Positions 45,056 through 54,023 of a stretch of 64,000 bases of DNA are shown here, in pieces. Every line of letters starts with the position of its first letter. The first letter of the stretch is position 1. The notes under the pieces were generated by a model. It made no database searches. It worked only from the letters and a program-made list of their open reading frames with translations, and had not been told where the DNA came from. A program made the translations under genes and the position numbers. The stretch comes from an uncultured Saprospiraceae bacterium (lineage in GTDB: Bacteria; Bacteroidota; Bacteroidia; Chitinophagales; Saprospiraceae). Where the stretch lies: NCBI GenBank assembly GCA_938016265.1, contig CALLWB010000062.1:1-64000 (forward strand), read 5' to 3'.

Positions 45056-45925
45056 ATGAAGAATCTATCTGTATTAATTTTCTTGTTCTTAATTTCATTT
45101 AATGCTTTTTCGCAGGGTACTGTCGATGAGGAGGCAAATAGTGCAGTTAGTAAGGGATATTCTCAGAATGTAAAAGGTGCCCACAATTTTCAATATGGAA
45201 TAGGTTACCCTAATTTGCAGGGATTCTATTACCAAACTCAATCGCAAGTCACTTCGGTTATCAATCAATTTCTCGTTAGTGAAGAAAAAAAAGGATTCTC
45301 TACGCCTGATTTTACGATCAAGTATGAGTATGGTTTGTTTAAGGACCTTGGTATCGGTATGCATCTGGGCTATTTTTATTCGAAATCACCAACTTTAAAA
45401 ATCCAAAGCCTCGGACAAGATGGTGGAGTTGTAAATCAGGCACTATGTCAAATATTAGGTGGCGATTTTTGCAATCCAACGTCTATGGGAAGTGACGTGA
45501 GCGGGAATGTCTACAAGAAAACCCACTCCGTATCTGTAGCAGGCAGATTAGTCTACCACGTCCCCATCTGGAGATTGTTAAACACAAATATCCGCGTATC
45601 CCAAGAACATGATGAAGCCATTTCACGAGTGATAGACTCCTACATCAGCACAATTGTTGGCTATTCTTTCGTTAGCAGCAAGGAGGTTGGCAATACAGAA
45701 GATCAGGATTCAGAAGGATTTCTGAACGGTATTCTAGGAAGCGATGTTTTTAGCGACAACGGAACCGCAGCAGGCGTCCCATTGAACTTTGTCTATCAGG
45801 TAAGTGCAGGAGTCAAATACCACATCAGCGAAAAATGGGGCATCTATGGGGAAATAGGCTACGGCACCTTGGGAATTCTTAATATCGGAGCAACCTACAG
45901 AATCATTCCTAATAAGGTAAAATAG
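45056..45925 (+). CDS. Putative outer-membrane beta-barrel protein
   Basis: A 289-residue protein with a signal peptide (MKNLSVLIFLFLISFNAFSQ). Alternating hydrophobic/polar strands follow, with regular Tyr/Gly pairs (HFQYGIGYPN, FTIKYEYGLFKDLGIGMHLGYFY, VSAGVKYHISEKWGIYGEIGYG) and the last strand IGATYRIIP. This is the pattern of a small Bacteroidota porin-like barrel. No conserved family is identified with certainty. Appears to be transcribed alone. Confidence 0.7.
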   Translation: MKNLSVLIFLFLISFNAFSQGTVDEEANSAVSKGYSQNVKGAHNFQYGIGYPNLQGFYYQTQSQVTSVINQFLVSEEKKGFSTPDFTIKYEYGLFKDLGIGMHLGYFYSKSPTLKIQSLGQDGGVVNQALCQILGGDFCNPTSMGSDVSGNVYKKTHSVSVAGRLVYHVPIWRLLNTNIRVSQEHDEAISRVIDSYISTIVGYSFVSSKEVGNTEDQDSEGFLNGILGSDVFSDNGTAAGVPLNFVYQVSAGVKYHISEKWGIYGEIGYGTLGILNIGATYRIIPNKVK

Positions 45926-46103
45926 TCTTCAAATTGTCATCCTGGGATGGACATTGCATAACTGACCAAAACCAACCTCCCAATTCATCATAAGAGAAAG
46001 TTAAGGTAGCTTTTGCCTATTGCTACTTGCATTATATTCCTATATCTTTATCCAACACTTGTTACACCACCTTCTTCCTTATAACTTTTTCAAAAATCAA
46101 TAA

Positions 46104-47861
46104 ATGTATCAAATTGGTGCAGGTAAAGCGGATATTACCATCCTAAAAGAGAATGTTGGTCTAATGGGGTATGGTGTTCATTGGAACATCGGAAAAACCA
46201 TTGGCACTCGCCTACATGCGCGGGCTTTTGTCATCCGAAACTCCGAGAAAACTGTCGTTTTTGTAAACGCAGAAATCTGTTTTCCTACGATCATCATGAA
46301 GCACGCCGCCCTTCAAAAACTAGCGGCAGCAGGCTATTCCTACGAAGATGCAGGATTTATCCTCACTGCTCAGCACACACATAGTGCACCAGGAGGCTAC
46401 AGCCATTATTTTTTCTACAACATGACCGTAACAGGTCATCACAAAGAAGTATTCGACACCTATGTAAAAGGAATTGTAGAAGCCGTCATCCAAGCAGAAC
46501 AAAACTGCCAATCTTCAAAAATCCATCTAAATAAAGGCACCTTTGGTAAAGAAGTGCCCATCGCCTTCAATAGATCCATTAAACCCTACAACAAAAACCC
46601 GGAAGTCACCAGAAAACTTGGAAAGGACGAAACACATTTGGCCGTAGATCGAGAGATGAAGCTGCTACGATTTGACAATAACCACGGAAAAACGATAGGT
46701 ACGCTAAATTGGTTTGGCGTCCACACCACGAGTGTTTCCAATGATAATACCAAGATTAATTTTGATAATAAAGGTTTTGCTGCTCAATACTTTGAAGACG
46801 ACTTAGCGGAGAAAAACTCAGATGATCCGCCACCTATTACCGTTTTTGCGCAGGATGTTGCAGGAGACGTGACCCCAAATTTTATCTGGGACAAAAAGAA
46901 AAAATGGACAAGAGGCAAATATGAAGACGACTTCGAAAGTGCCCAGTTTCACGGAAAGCTCCAATACGAAAAAGCCAAGGATATCTACGAAAAGACACCA
47001 GAACAAGGGGAAGAAATTGTAGGAGATATCGATTTTGTTTCCATGTACGTAGACTTTAGCAATGTAAAAGTAGACGAGGATTTTACCGGAGGAGCAAGCA
47101 ATCAAAGAACCACTCAACCTTGCATAGGAATTGCCTTTTTACAAGGAACAAAAGAAGGCCCCGGTCTTCCAAAAGCAATTGGAAATGTAGTCCGATTTGG
47201 AGACATGTTTGTCAAAGCGTATAGAAAATACATTTTCAGCAACTTCATGCCCTACAAAGAACGGGTTGCCATGATGCACATGTACAAAGCGCAACACCCC
47301 AAAACAGTAGTTCTGGAGATGGGAGAGGGCAGAGTCATGGGCACCAAACGAGTACGAAACTTGATCGTGCCTGCATTTGCAGACCCCGTCATCAAATATT
47401 TCAAACACCTCGATAGAGAAGGAATCACTCGACAGACTCCCTGGGAACCTGAAGTTTTGCAGATTCAAATTGTGGTCATCGGACAATTGGCTATTGTTGG
47501 AATACCAGCTGAAATAACCACCATTGCTGGCCAACGACTAAGAAAGACCATCGCAGATGTTTTGAAGGAACGAGGAGTTACAGAAGTTATGCTAAGTCCA
47601 TATGCTAATGGTTACTCTGGCTACATCACCACGTATGAAGAGTACCAATGTCAGGCCTACGAGGGCGGGCATACCGTATTTGGAAAGTGGACACTCGCTG
47701 CCTACCAAACAAAATTCAGCGCATTAGCCAAGGAACTCATCGGTCCATCAAAGGATCGCAAAAGACAAGAATCAGAAGATCAAATGAAGGGGCCTCGGTT
47801 TGTAGAGGAAGAAAAAATCTGGTACGGATTTAAAGATAAATCAACTCCAGTAGTTGTTTAA
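46104..47861 (+). CDS. Neutral/alkaline ceramidase-like protein, apparently cytoplasmic
   Basis: A 585-residue protein of the neutral/alkaline non-lysosomal ceramidase family, whose members split ceramide into sphingosine and fatty acid. The N-terminus YQIGAGKADITI, zinc-ligand block QHTHSAPGG (His91/His93) and second zinc His207 in FGVHTTSVS are present. At the nucleophile segment, where related enzymes have G-N/D-L/V-S-P-N, it reads GDVTPN, with Thr257 in place of Ser. No signal peptide is present, unlike secreted ceramidases. Bacteroidota make sphingolipids, so a lipid substrate is plausible, but the Thr and cytoplasmic location leave room for another amide substrate. It begins a plus-strand group with a PLP enzyme, a transglutaminase-like protein and a flavin oxidase. 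Confidence 0.85.
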   Translation: MYQIGAGKADITILKENVGLMGYGVHWNIGKTIGTRLHARAFVIRNSEKTVVFVNAEICFPTIIMKHAALQKLAAAGYSYEDAGFILTAQHTHSAPGGYSHYFFYNMTVTGHHKEVFDTYVKGIVEAVIQAEQNCQSSKIHLNKGTFGKEVPIAFNRSIKPYNKNPEVTRKLGKDETHLAVDREMKLLRFDNNHGKTIGTLNWFGVHTTSVSNDNTKINFDNKGFAAQYFEDDLAEKNSDDPPPITVFAQDVAGDVTPNFIWDKKKKWTRGKYEDDFESAQFHGKLQYEKAKDIYEKTPEQGEEIVGDIDFVSMYVDFSNVKVDEDFTGGASNQRTTQPCIGIAFLQGTKEGPGLPKAIGNVVRFGDMFVKAYRKYIFSNFMPYKERVAMMHMYKAQHPKTVVLEMGEGRVMGTKRVRNLIVPAFADPVIKYFKHLDREGITRQTPWEPEVLQIQIVVIGQLAIVGIPAEITTIAGQRLRKTIADVLKERGVTEVMLSPYANGYSGYITTYEEYQCQAYEGGHTVFGKWTLAAYQTKFSALAKELIGPSKDRKRQESEDQMKGPRFVEEEKIWYGFKDKSTPVVV

Positions 47862-48061
47862 CTGGTTCTTATATGTTCTAACTTCGGGCATTAAAATATT
47901 CATATGGTTGCTTGTCATTTAAGGTTACGTTTTTTTAGCGACTGGAAAAAATGAACCTACTCCACGGTTGTCCTATGATAAGGAGATAGGCACTTAAATA
48001 TAATAAACTACTTATTCAAAATGAATTTTTGTAAATTCGTCAAGTTGATAAGCCACACTTC

Positions 48062-49246
48062 ATGACGTACAAGTACTACAAAAAAATATTCCAGGGTAAA
48101 GAAATGCCTTTTGCATTTATCGATAAGGATATCCTTACGGAGAATACCAACCAAATATTAAACAGAGCAGGAAACAAGAAGATTCGATTAGCCACTAAAT
48201 CAATTCGGTGCAGGGCGATCATCGATTATCTGCTAGCAGTCAATGATCAAATACAAGGGCTAATGTGTTTCACTGCACCTGAAGCGGTATGGCTGAGTAA
48301 GTTGGGGTATGACGACTTGTTGATAGCGTATCCAACGGTACATCGGGAGCATATCAGAGATGTGGCAAGAGAAGTCAAAAAAGGGAAGAAAATTTACCTG
48401 ATGACAGATAAAGAGGAGCACCTGATCAGGATAAATCAAATTGGAGAACAAGAAAAAACCATCCTACCAATTTGCTTGGATCTCGATATGTCAAGCAAAT
48501 TTCCAGGACTCCATTTTGGCGTACATCGGTCTTCCGTCAATGATAAAAAAAGAGCAACAACTTACCTCGAAGCAGTTAAAAAAAATCCCTTTGTTGCACT
48601 AGTTTCGGTCATGGGATATGAAGCGCAGATCGCAGGGGTAGGGGACAATGTAAAAGGGCAAGGTCTAAAAAATACGGCAGTTCGTCAATTGAAAAAACGC
48701 TCCTTAAAAGAAATCACAAAACGCAGAGAAGAAGTGGTCGAAATGATCAAAGATCAAGGATTTGCTCTGGAGTTGGTTAACGGTGGTGGGACAGGGAGTC
48801 TGGAGTCTACCATCCTGGAAGAAGGAGTGACGGAGGTGACTGTTGGTTCCGGTTTTTATACCTCGACCTTATTTGACCACTATCAAAAATTCAGACATTT
48901 ACCCGCAGCTATTTTCGCTATAGAAATCGTCCGTCAACCAGCAAAACAAATTTACACTTGTCTAGGCGGTGGATATGTTGCCTCTGGTGCAGCAGGAACC
49001 GATAAAGTCCCGCTCCCTTATTTACCACCCGGATGCAAATTGACAAAAAATGAAATGGCCGGAGAGGTGCAGACCCCGATTCTCTATAATGGAAAGGAGG
49101 CACTTTCTATAGGCGATCCAATATTTATGCGCCACAGCAAAGCCGGGGAATTGTGCGAACGGTTTAACGAGTTAACACTGATTTCTAAAGGACGAATCGT
49201 GGAAAAAGTGCCCACCTACCGAGGGGAAGGACAATCCTTTTTGTAA
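48062..49246 (+). CDS. PLP-dependent amino acid deaminase/aldolase (alanine-racemase N-terminal fold)
   Basis: A 394-residue fold-type III PLP enzyme of the D-threonine aldolase/D-serine dehydratase-like group. Lys46 in RLATKSIRC is the PLP lysine after the first beta strand. The domain continues as a TIM barrel (LDLDMSSKFPGLHFGVHRS, ELVNGGGTGS phosphate-binding glycines, TEVTVGSGFY). A C-terminal beta domain (GGGYVASGAAGTDKVPLPYLPPG) carries the likely metal-site residues. Expected to act on a beta-hydroxy D-amino acid; exact substrate unknown. It lies 200 bases after the ceramidase-like gene and upstream of the transglutaminase-like and flavin oxidase genes. Confidence 0.85.
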   Translation: MTYKYYKKIFQGKEMPFAFIDKDILTENTNQILNRAGNKKIRLATKSIRCRAIIDYLLAVNDQIQGLMCFTAPEAVWLSKLGYDDLLIAYPTVHREHIRDVAREVKKGKKIYLMTDKEEHLIRINQIGEQEKTILPICLDLDMSSKFPGLHFGVHRSSVNDKKRATTYLEAVKKNPFVALVSVMGYEAQIAGVGDNVKGQGLKNTAVRQLKKRSLKEITKRREEVVEMIKDQGFALELVNGGGTGSLESTILEEGVTEVTVGSGFYTSTLFDHYQKFRHLPAAIFAIEIVRQPAKQIYTCLGGGYVASGAAGTDKVPLPYLPPGCKLTKNEMAGEVQTPILYNGKEALSIGDPIFMRHSKAGELCERFNELTLISKGRIVEKVPTYRGEGQSFL

Positions 49247-49356
49247 GCATTCTGCGGAACAATTCAAGTCTCAAAAGCAGCAGGACAGAACAGAATCCAA
49301 CAAATTTTGTTAAATATTCATATATTGCATAACTCACTGCCTGAACGAATAGTATA

Positions 49357-49959
49357 ATGAAGCAAGATTTAACAAGTTTTGGAGACCTACCTGATTTTGC
49401 TATAAAAACGAACGGACCAATTTCTAGAGCATTTAGCAAATTGAAGATTCAACGTTTTTATGGGGTTATTAACTATGTAAAAAATATTCCTTACGGCAGG
49501 AACTCCAGTAAAACCGATCTTCTTACTGTCCTCACAGAAAACAAAGGGACGTGCAGTTCAAAGCACGCTTTGATAAAAGTGTTGTTGGATGAACATGAAG
49601 TCAACTCCATCCATTTGATCCTGGGTACCTATCAAATGAAAGAAGAAAACACAAAAGGGGTAGGAGCGGTATTGGAAGGAACCGGATTGGACTATATCCC
49701 TGAAGCGCACAATTATTTATTGTATCGCGGAAATCGGTATGATTTCACTTTTCCTGGTACGTCTAAAACTTCTCCATTCCCTTACCTTATGGAGGAGATA
49801 CGGATTTCACCCGAGCAAATCGATTGCTTTAAGGTGGATTATCATAAAAAATTTCTAGGAAATTGGATAAAAAATAATAATCTTGATAGTGAATTTGATG
49901 TAGAAAAGGTTTGGAGACTTCGAGAGGCATGCATCCATGCACTCAGCAATAAAAACTAA
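49357..49959 (+). CDS. Transglutaminase-like cysteine protein of unknown function
   Basis: A 200-residue soluble protein. I see a possible papain/transglutaminase-type triad: Cys66 at the start of a helix in NKGTCSSKHALI, His118 in EAHNYLLY, and Asp129 in RYDFTFPG. The spacing and flanking residues match transglutaminase-core proteins (GxCxxxA...H.....D). No name is known to me. Its stop is 3 bases from the start of the flavin oxidase gene, so the two are cotranscribed. Confidence 0.6.
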   Translation: MKQDLTSFGDLPDFAIKTNGPISRAFSKLKIQRFYGVINYVKNIPYGRNSSKTDLLTVLTENKGTCSSKHALIKVLLDEHEVNSIHLILGTYQMKEENTKGVGAVLEGTGLDYIPEAHNYLLYRGNRYDFTFPGTSKTSPFPYLMEEIRISPEQIDCFKVDYHKKFLGNWIKNNNLDSEFDVEKVWRLREACIHALSNKN

Positions 49960-49962
49960 GCA

Positions 49963-51285
49963 ATGGCAAAAAAACAATGGAGCAATTGGTCAGGCATGGT
50001 GGTTTGCGAACCTTCCGAAATTCACTTTCCAACGTCTGAAGAGGAAGTCGTGAAAATTGTTCAACAAGCAGCCGAAGCTAAAACCAGAATTCGAATCGTC
50101 GGCACCGGGCACTCTTTTTCTCACCTTGTTTATACCAATGATATTTTAATTAGCCTTGATAAATTGAAAGGCCTGATCGATGTTGATAAAGAAAAGGGAG
50201 AAGCCACCGTCTGGGCAGGAACAGAAATCAAAGAATTAGGTGCATTGTTGTTTGAGCATGGTTTAGCTCAAGAAAATCTAGGAGACATCGATGTACAGTC
50301 AATCGCCGGAGCCACTGCTACCGGAACACATGGCACAGGCGTTGCATTTGGAAATATAGCGACTCAGGTTATCGGACTTACTTTAGTCACTGGAACAGGG
50401 GAAGTGCTAAATATTTCAGATACCGAAAACCCTGCATTGTTCAAAGCGGCGCAAATTTCTCTTGGAGTGCTAGGTGTCATTATCAAAATAAAACTAAAAT
50501 GCCTGCCCGCATACAATCTGGAAATCAAACTAGTAAAATCTACCTTCAACGAAACCATTGAAAAACTAGACCACTACAACCAGGAAAACAGAAACTTCGA
50601 ATTTTACAACTTCCCCTATTCCGAAACCACCCAACTCCGAATAACGAACCTTACCAAGAAACCACCTGCAAAAGATGGATTCAAACGATACTTCAACGAT
50701 GTAGTCATGGAAAATGGAGTGTTTTGGGTGATGTGTGAATTCAGCAAACTATTCCCCACCCAAAGCCACAAAGTAAGCAAACTAGTAGCAGCAGGCGCCG
50801 TCACCACGACTAAAGTCAATAACAGCCACAAAATTTTCGCTACCGTTAGAAATGTCCGGTTTAATGAGATGGAGTATAACGTGCCTGCAGACGACTATAA
50901 AATGGTCATTAAAGACATCAAAAAACGAATTGAGCAACGAAAATATCAGGTCCATTTTCCAATAGAAAATCGCTTTGTAAAAGGAGATGATATCTGGTTA
51001 AGTCCAGCGTACGACAGAGATTCAGCTTACATCGCTGTCCACATGTACAAAGGAATGGAATACAAGCGATATTTCAGAGAAATGGAAGAAATCTTCATGG
51101 CTTATGGCGGTCGGCCACACTGGGGAAAAATGCACTACCAAACCGCTGAATCTCTGGAAACAAGATATCCCAAATGGGAAGCCTTTCATAAAGTAAGAAA
51201 ACAACTAGACCCCGAAGGTATCTTTCTAAATGACTACTTAAAAAGAATGTTCGGAGAAAAGACATTTTTAAGAGGCGAGAAGTAA
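49963..51285 (+). CDS. FAD-linked oxidase of the D-arabinono-1,4-lactone/alditol oxidase family
   Basis: A 440-residue flavoprotein. The FAD-binding-4 domain (about residues 10-180) has VGTGHSFSHL, whose His is the usual covalent FAD site in this family, and SIAGATATGTHGTG. The C-terminal ALO domain ends with HWGKMHYQ and DPEGIFLNDYLKRMFG, the conserved flavin-contacting tail. It should oxidise a sugar lactone or polyol with oxygen or another acceptor. It is translationally close to the transglutaminase-like gene. Substrate not readable. Confidence 0.9.
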   Translation: MAKKQWSNWSGMVVCEPSEIHFPTSEEEVVKIVQQAAEAKTRIRIVGTGHSFSHLVYTNDILISLDKLKGLIDVDKEKGEATVWAGTEIKELGALLFEHGLAQENLGDIDVQSIAGATATGTHGTGVAFGNIATQVIGLTLVTGTGEVLNISDTENPALFKAAQISLGVLGVIIKIKLKCLPAYNLEIKLVKSTFNETIEKLDHYNQENRNFEFYNFPYSETTQLRITNLTKKPPAKDGFKRYFNDVVMENGVFWVMCEFSKLFPTQSHKVSKLVAAGAVTTTKVNNSHKIFATVRNVRFNEMEYNVPADDYKMVIKDIKKRIEQRKYQVHFPIENRFVKGDDIWLSPAYDRDSAYIAVHMYKGMEYKRYFREMEEIFMAYGGRPHWGKMHYQTAESLETRYPKWEAFHKVRKQLDPEGIFLNDYLKRMFGEKTFLRGEK

Positions 51286-51309
51286 GAGAGCCTGCTATCT
51301 CGCATCTTC

Positions 51310-52467
51310 TTAAAACCCAAACGCTTCCATCATCTTATCAAAAATGGCAGTATTCTCATAAATGCCCTTAAAGGCTTTTGAGCCGGGGCCATAGGCAAAA
51401 ACGGGGATCATTGTTCCTGTGTGATAATCGCTAGTGAATGCACCTTCCATTTTACCCATTTCAGATCCTTTTTGAATGGCGAAACCACCAGTTTCGTGAT
51501 CGGCTGTTACAATAACTAAGGTCTCTCCATCCATTTTTGCGTATTCTAATACTTTGTTGATGGCTTTATCGAAGTCGGCCATTTCGGTAACGATGTAGTC
51601 GGTATCATTTGCATGACCACCCCAATCGATTTGTGCGCCTTCAATCATAAGGAAAAACCCCTTATCACTGCGTCCGTCCATAAACTCACAAGCAATTTCT
51701 GAAGCAAGTGGCAGGTAGTTTCGACCTCTGGCTACTGGAAGTGGATCTGTATTGGAAGTTAGATAAGCCAGGTTTTTTTCACCAGGACTTAAGTCTGCCA
51801 ATTCAGTCTCTAGAAAGGTGTTTACTTGATAACCTTTATCTCTTAGTTGGTCCAATAGATTTTGATTGTCTGTTCGTTTATCGAAATAATTTTTTCCTCC
51901 ACCAATAAACAAATCGACTTCTGTATTCATGAAGTCCGCAGCTATCTCCTCATACATTTTACGTTGTTCCTGGTGGGCAATAAAAGAAGCTGGTGTCGCA
52001 TGGACAATGGTAGACGTGGTTACCAAACCAGTTGCAAGACCTTTCTCCTCTGCATATTCCAGTATGGTTTTGACAGGTTTTTTGTTTACGTCTACGCCAA
52101 TTGCTCCATTGTACGTTTTTATCCCACAAGCAAAAGAAGTCGCAGCTGCTGCAGAATCAGTTATTAAATCATCTGCTGCATAACATTTGTGCAACCCGAT
52201 ATAATGAAATTCCTCCAAAGACAATTTATTCCCGTTCATATACATTCCGGCAGATATTTGGCCAAGTCCCATTCCATCGCCTACCATCAATATGATGTTC
52301 TTCGGTTTTTTATTAATCATCTGCTCAAATGGAGTATACGTTGGAGCAGTAGGAGCTGGTGGTGGAGGCGGTGTCGTTGGCGCAGGAGTAGACAAGGTGG
52401 TTTGAGCCGTTGGCGTGCAGCCAAAAACCAACAAGGACAATAGTGATAGCAGGAATAAATGTTTCAT
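51310..52467 (-). CDS. Alkaline phosphatase, probable lipoprotein
   Basis: A 385-residue enzyme of the PhoA superfamily (phosphomonoester hydrolase, two zinc and one magnesium). Metal and catalytic motifs are VGDGMGLGQ, TDSAAAATSFACG with nucleophile Ser105, IEGAQIDWGGHANDTD and VTADHETGGF, with a late DYHTGTMIP His. The N-terminus has a lipoprotein-like signal (LLVFGC, Cys17), followed by a Pro/Thr-rich linker (about residues 18-45). It is shorter than E. coli PhoA but all ligands are there. Likely periplasmic, membrane-tethered phosphate scavenging. It converges with the flavin oxidase gene (24-base gap). Confidence 0.92.
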   Translation of the reverse strand: MKHLFLLSLLSLLVFGCTPTAQTTLSTPAPTTPPPPPAPTAPTYTPFEQMINKKPKNIILMVGDGMGLGQISAGMYMNGNKLSLEEFHYIGLHKCYAADDLITDSAAAATSFACGIKTYNGAIGVDVNKKPVKTILEYAEEKGLATGLVTTSTIVHATPASFIAHQEQRKMYEEIAADFMNTEVDLFIGGGKNYFDKRTDNQNLLDQLRDKGYQVNTFLETELADLSPGEKNLAYLTSNTDPLPVARGRNYLPLASEIACEFMDGRSDKGFFLMIEGAQIDWGGHANDTDYIVTEMADFDKAINKVLEYAKMDGETLVIVTADHETGGFAIQKGSEMGKMEGAFTSDYHTGTMIPVFAYGPGSKAFKGIYENTAIFDKMMEAFGF

Positions 52468-52580
52468 AGTTTGTTTGATGTTTACACAAATGTAAAAAGC
52501 AAATTTAATAATCCTCGGATTTAGATGTTTTTAATAGAAAGAATTTGCAACTATTGCTAAGTTATGCAACTGCTCAATTA

Positions 52581-53681
52581 CTAAATCATCATAAATTGTT
52601 TACCAGGTAAAGATTTCACCACACCTTTAAATTCAAGACTAAGCAATACAGACGAGAGCAACCCCGGCGCTAGTTTGGTTTCAAAGCCAAGCACATCAAT
52701 GGATCGTTGATCTTCCAGTTTCAAGGCATTGACAATCAATTTTTCATTTTCTGTCAGTTCTACAAACAATTGTTTTTGGAAACCTGCCTTTTTTTCTTTG
52801 CTGAGATCCCAATTCTGTAAATAGACAATGTCCGCAGCAGATTCGATAAGAGCCGCCTGGTGTGTTTTAATCAAGTGATTACAGCCTTTGGAATGACTGT
52901 CGATTATCCTTCCGGGAAAGGCGAATACATCTTTATTGTAGGAATTGCCGAATTTAGCACTGATGATTGACCCCCCTTTTTTCATTGTTTCGACGACCAC
53001 GAGCGCATCACACATGCCTGCAATTATCCGATTGCGCATAGGGAAGTGTTCGCGATTAGGTTCTGTGGTGTAGGTGAACTCGGTAAGAATTCCTCCTTGT
53101 TCTAGCATCTTCATCGCTGTCAGCCGATGTTGGGCGGGGTATATTCGGTGCATCCCGTGGCCCATCACACCAACAGTTTGTAGATTGCCAGCCAGGCATT
53201 TTCTATGCGCTGTAATATCAATCCCAAAAGCCAAACCACTGATCACCAACGGTTGATAAGGGGTAAGGTCATGGATCAACTGCTCACAGTTGGCTATTCC
53301 TATTGGAGTGGGCGTTCTGGTGCCTACAATAGAGACGTGTCGGGACTGATTAAGCGAAGCGGTGCCTTTGTAATAGAGCATTACCGGGCTTTCTTCGTAG
53401 TGTTTTAATCGTTGTGGGTAGTCTTTATCCAAATAACATAAGGGTTGTATATCGTACTTTTCTAGGAATTTTATTTCTCTTTCCGCAAGATTCAACACCT
53501 TTTGGTGGATGATATTATTGGCCATTGCTCTCCCAATCCCTGGTACTTTTAGCAATTCTTTTTTTGGGGCTCTGAATACTTCCTCTGCACTACCAGTATA
53601 ACTAATCAATGATTTCGCAAGAATGTTTCCAATTTTTGGAATTAGGGTCAGCCCAATTTGATACAATACGTCGTTATTCAT
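52581..53681 (-). CDS. dprA: DNA-processing protein DprA
   Basis: A 366-residue DprA/Smf. Domains in order are N-terminal helix-hairpin-helix (LLKVPGIGRAMANNI), Rossmann-like core (SIVGTRTPTPIG, VISGLAFGIDITAH, GVMGHGMHRIYPAQH, NRIIAGMCDALVVVE, GGSIISAKFGNSYNKDVFAFPG, and GCNHLI) and C-terminal winged-helix (from about 300). It binds incoming single-stranded DNA and loads RecA during natural transformation. Full length and intact. It lies alone, 113 bases upstream of the alkaline phosphatase start. Confidence 0.95.
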   Translation of the reverse strand: MNNDVLYQIGLTLIPKIGNILAKSLISYTGSAEEVFRAPKKELLKVPGIGRAMANNIIHQKVLNLAEREIKFLEKYDIQPLCYLDKDYPQRLKHYEESPVMLYYKGTASLNQSRHVSIVGTRTPTPIGIANCEQLIHDLTPYQPLVISGLAFGIDITAHRKCLAGNLQTVGVMGHGMHRIYPAQHRLTAMKMLEQGGILTEFTYTTEPNREHFPMRNRIIAGMCDALVVVETMKKGGSIISAKFGNSYNKDVFAFPGRIIDSHSKGCNHLIKTHQAALIESAADIVYLQNWDLSKEKKAGFQKQLFVELTENEKLIVNALKLEDQRSIDVLGFETKLAPGLLSSVLLSLEFKGVVKSLPGKQFMMI

Positions 53682-54023
53682 GTTCTACATTTATGTGTTT
53701 TTATGACTTCCATATATAGTAGTGTATGAAAAGGCCAATTTTACATAAATAAATAGCCTAAAAATTCACATTTTTATTTTTTGACTATATTGAGTGAGCT
53801 TTTTTCTTCGAATTTTGAAAACAAGTAATTGTATTACCATGACTTTCCTCAAACACAAAAGGGATAAACTGGCAATTGTATTGTATTTAACGGGACCATT
53901 TACATAAAATGTCAGGGAAGTTTGTCTAAATAGTGTCACTAGATTGAATAATATTTGAATTCTTTTTTTTATTCCTTAATATTGCGCTGCATTAAAATGA
54001 CCAAATAAAATTTCACCAATCCA
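53682..54023. other. Divergent intergenic region dprA / metalloprotease pseudogene
   Basis: AT-rich, 340 bases. No gene, repeat or clear promoter consensus is recognised. Confidence 0.4.
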
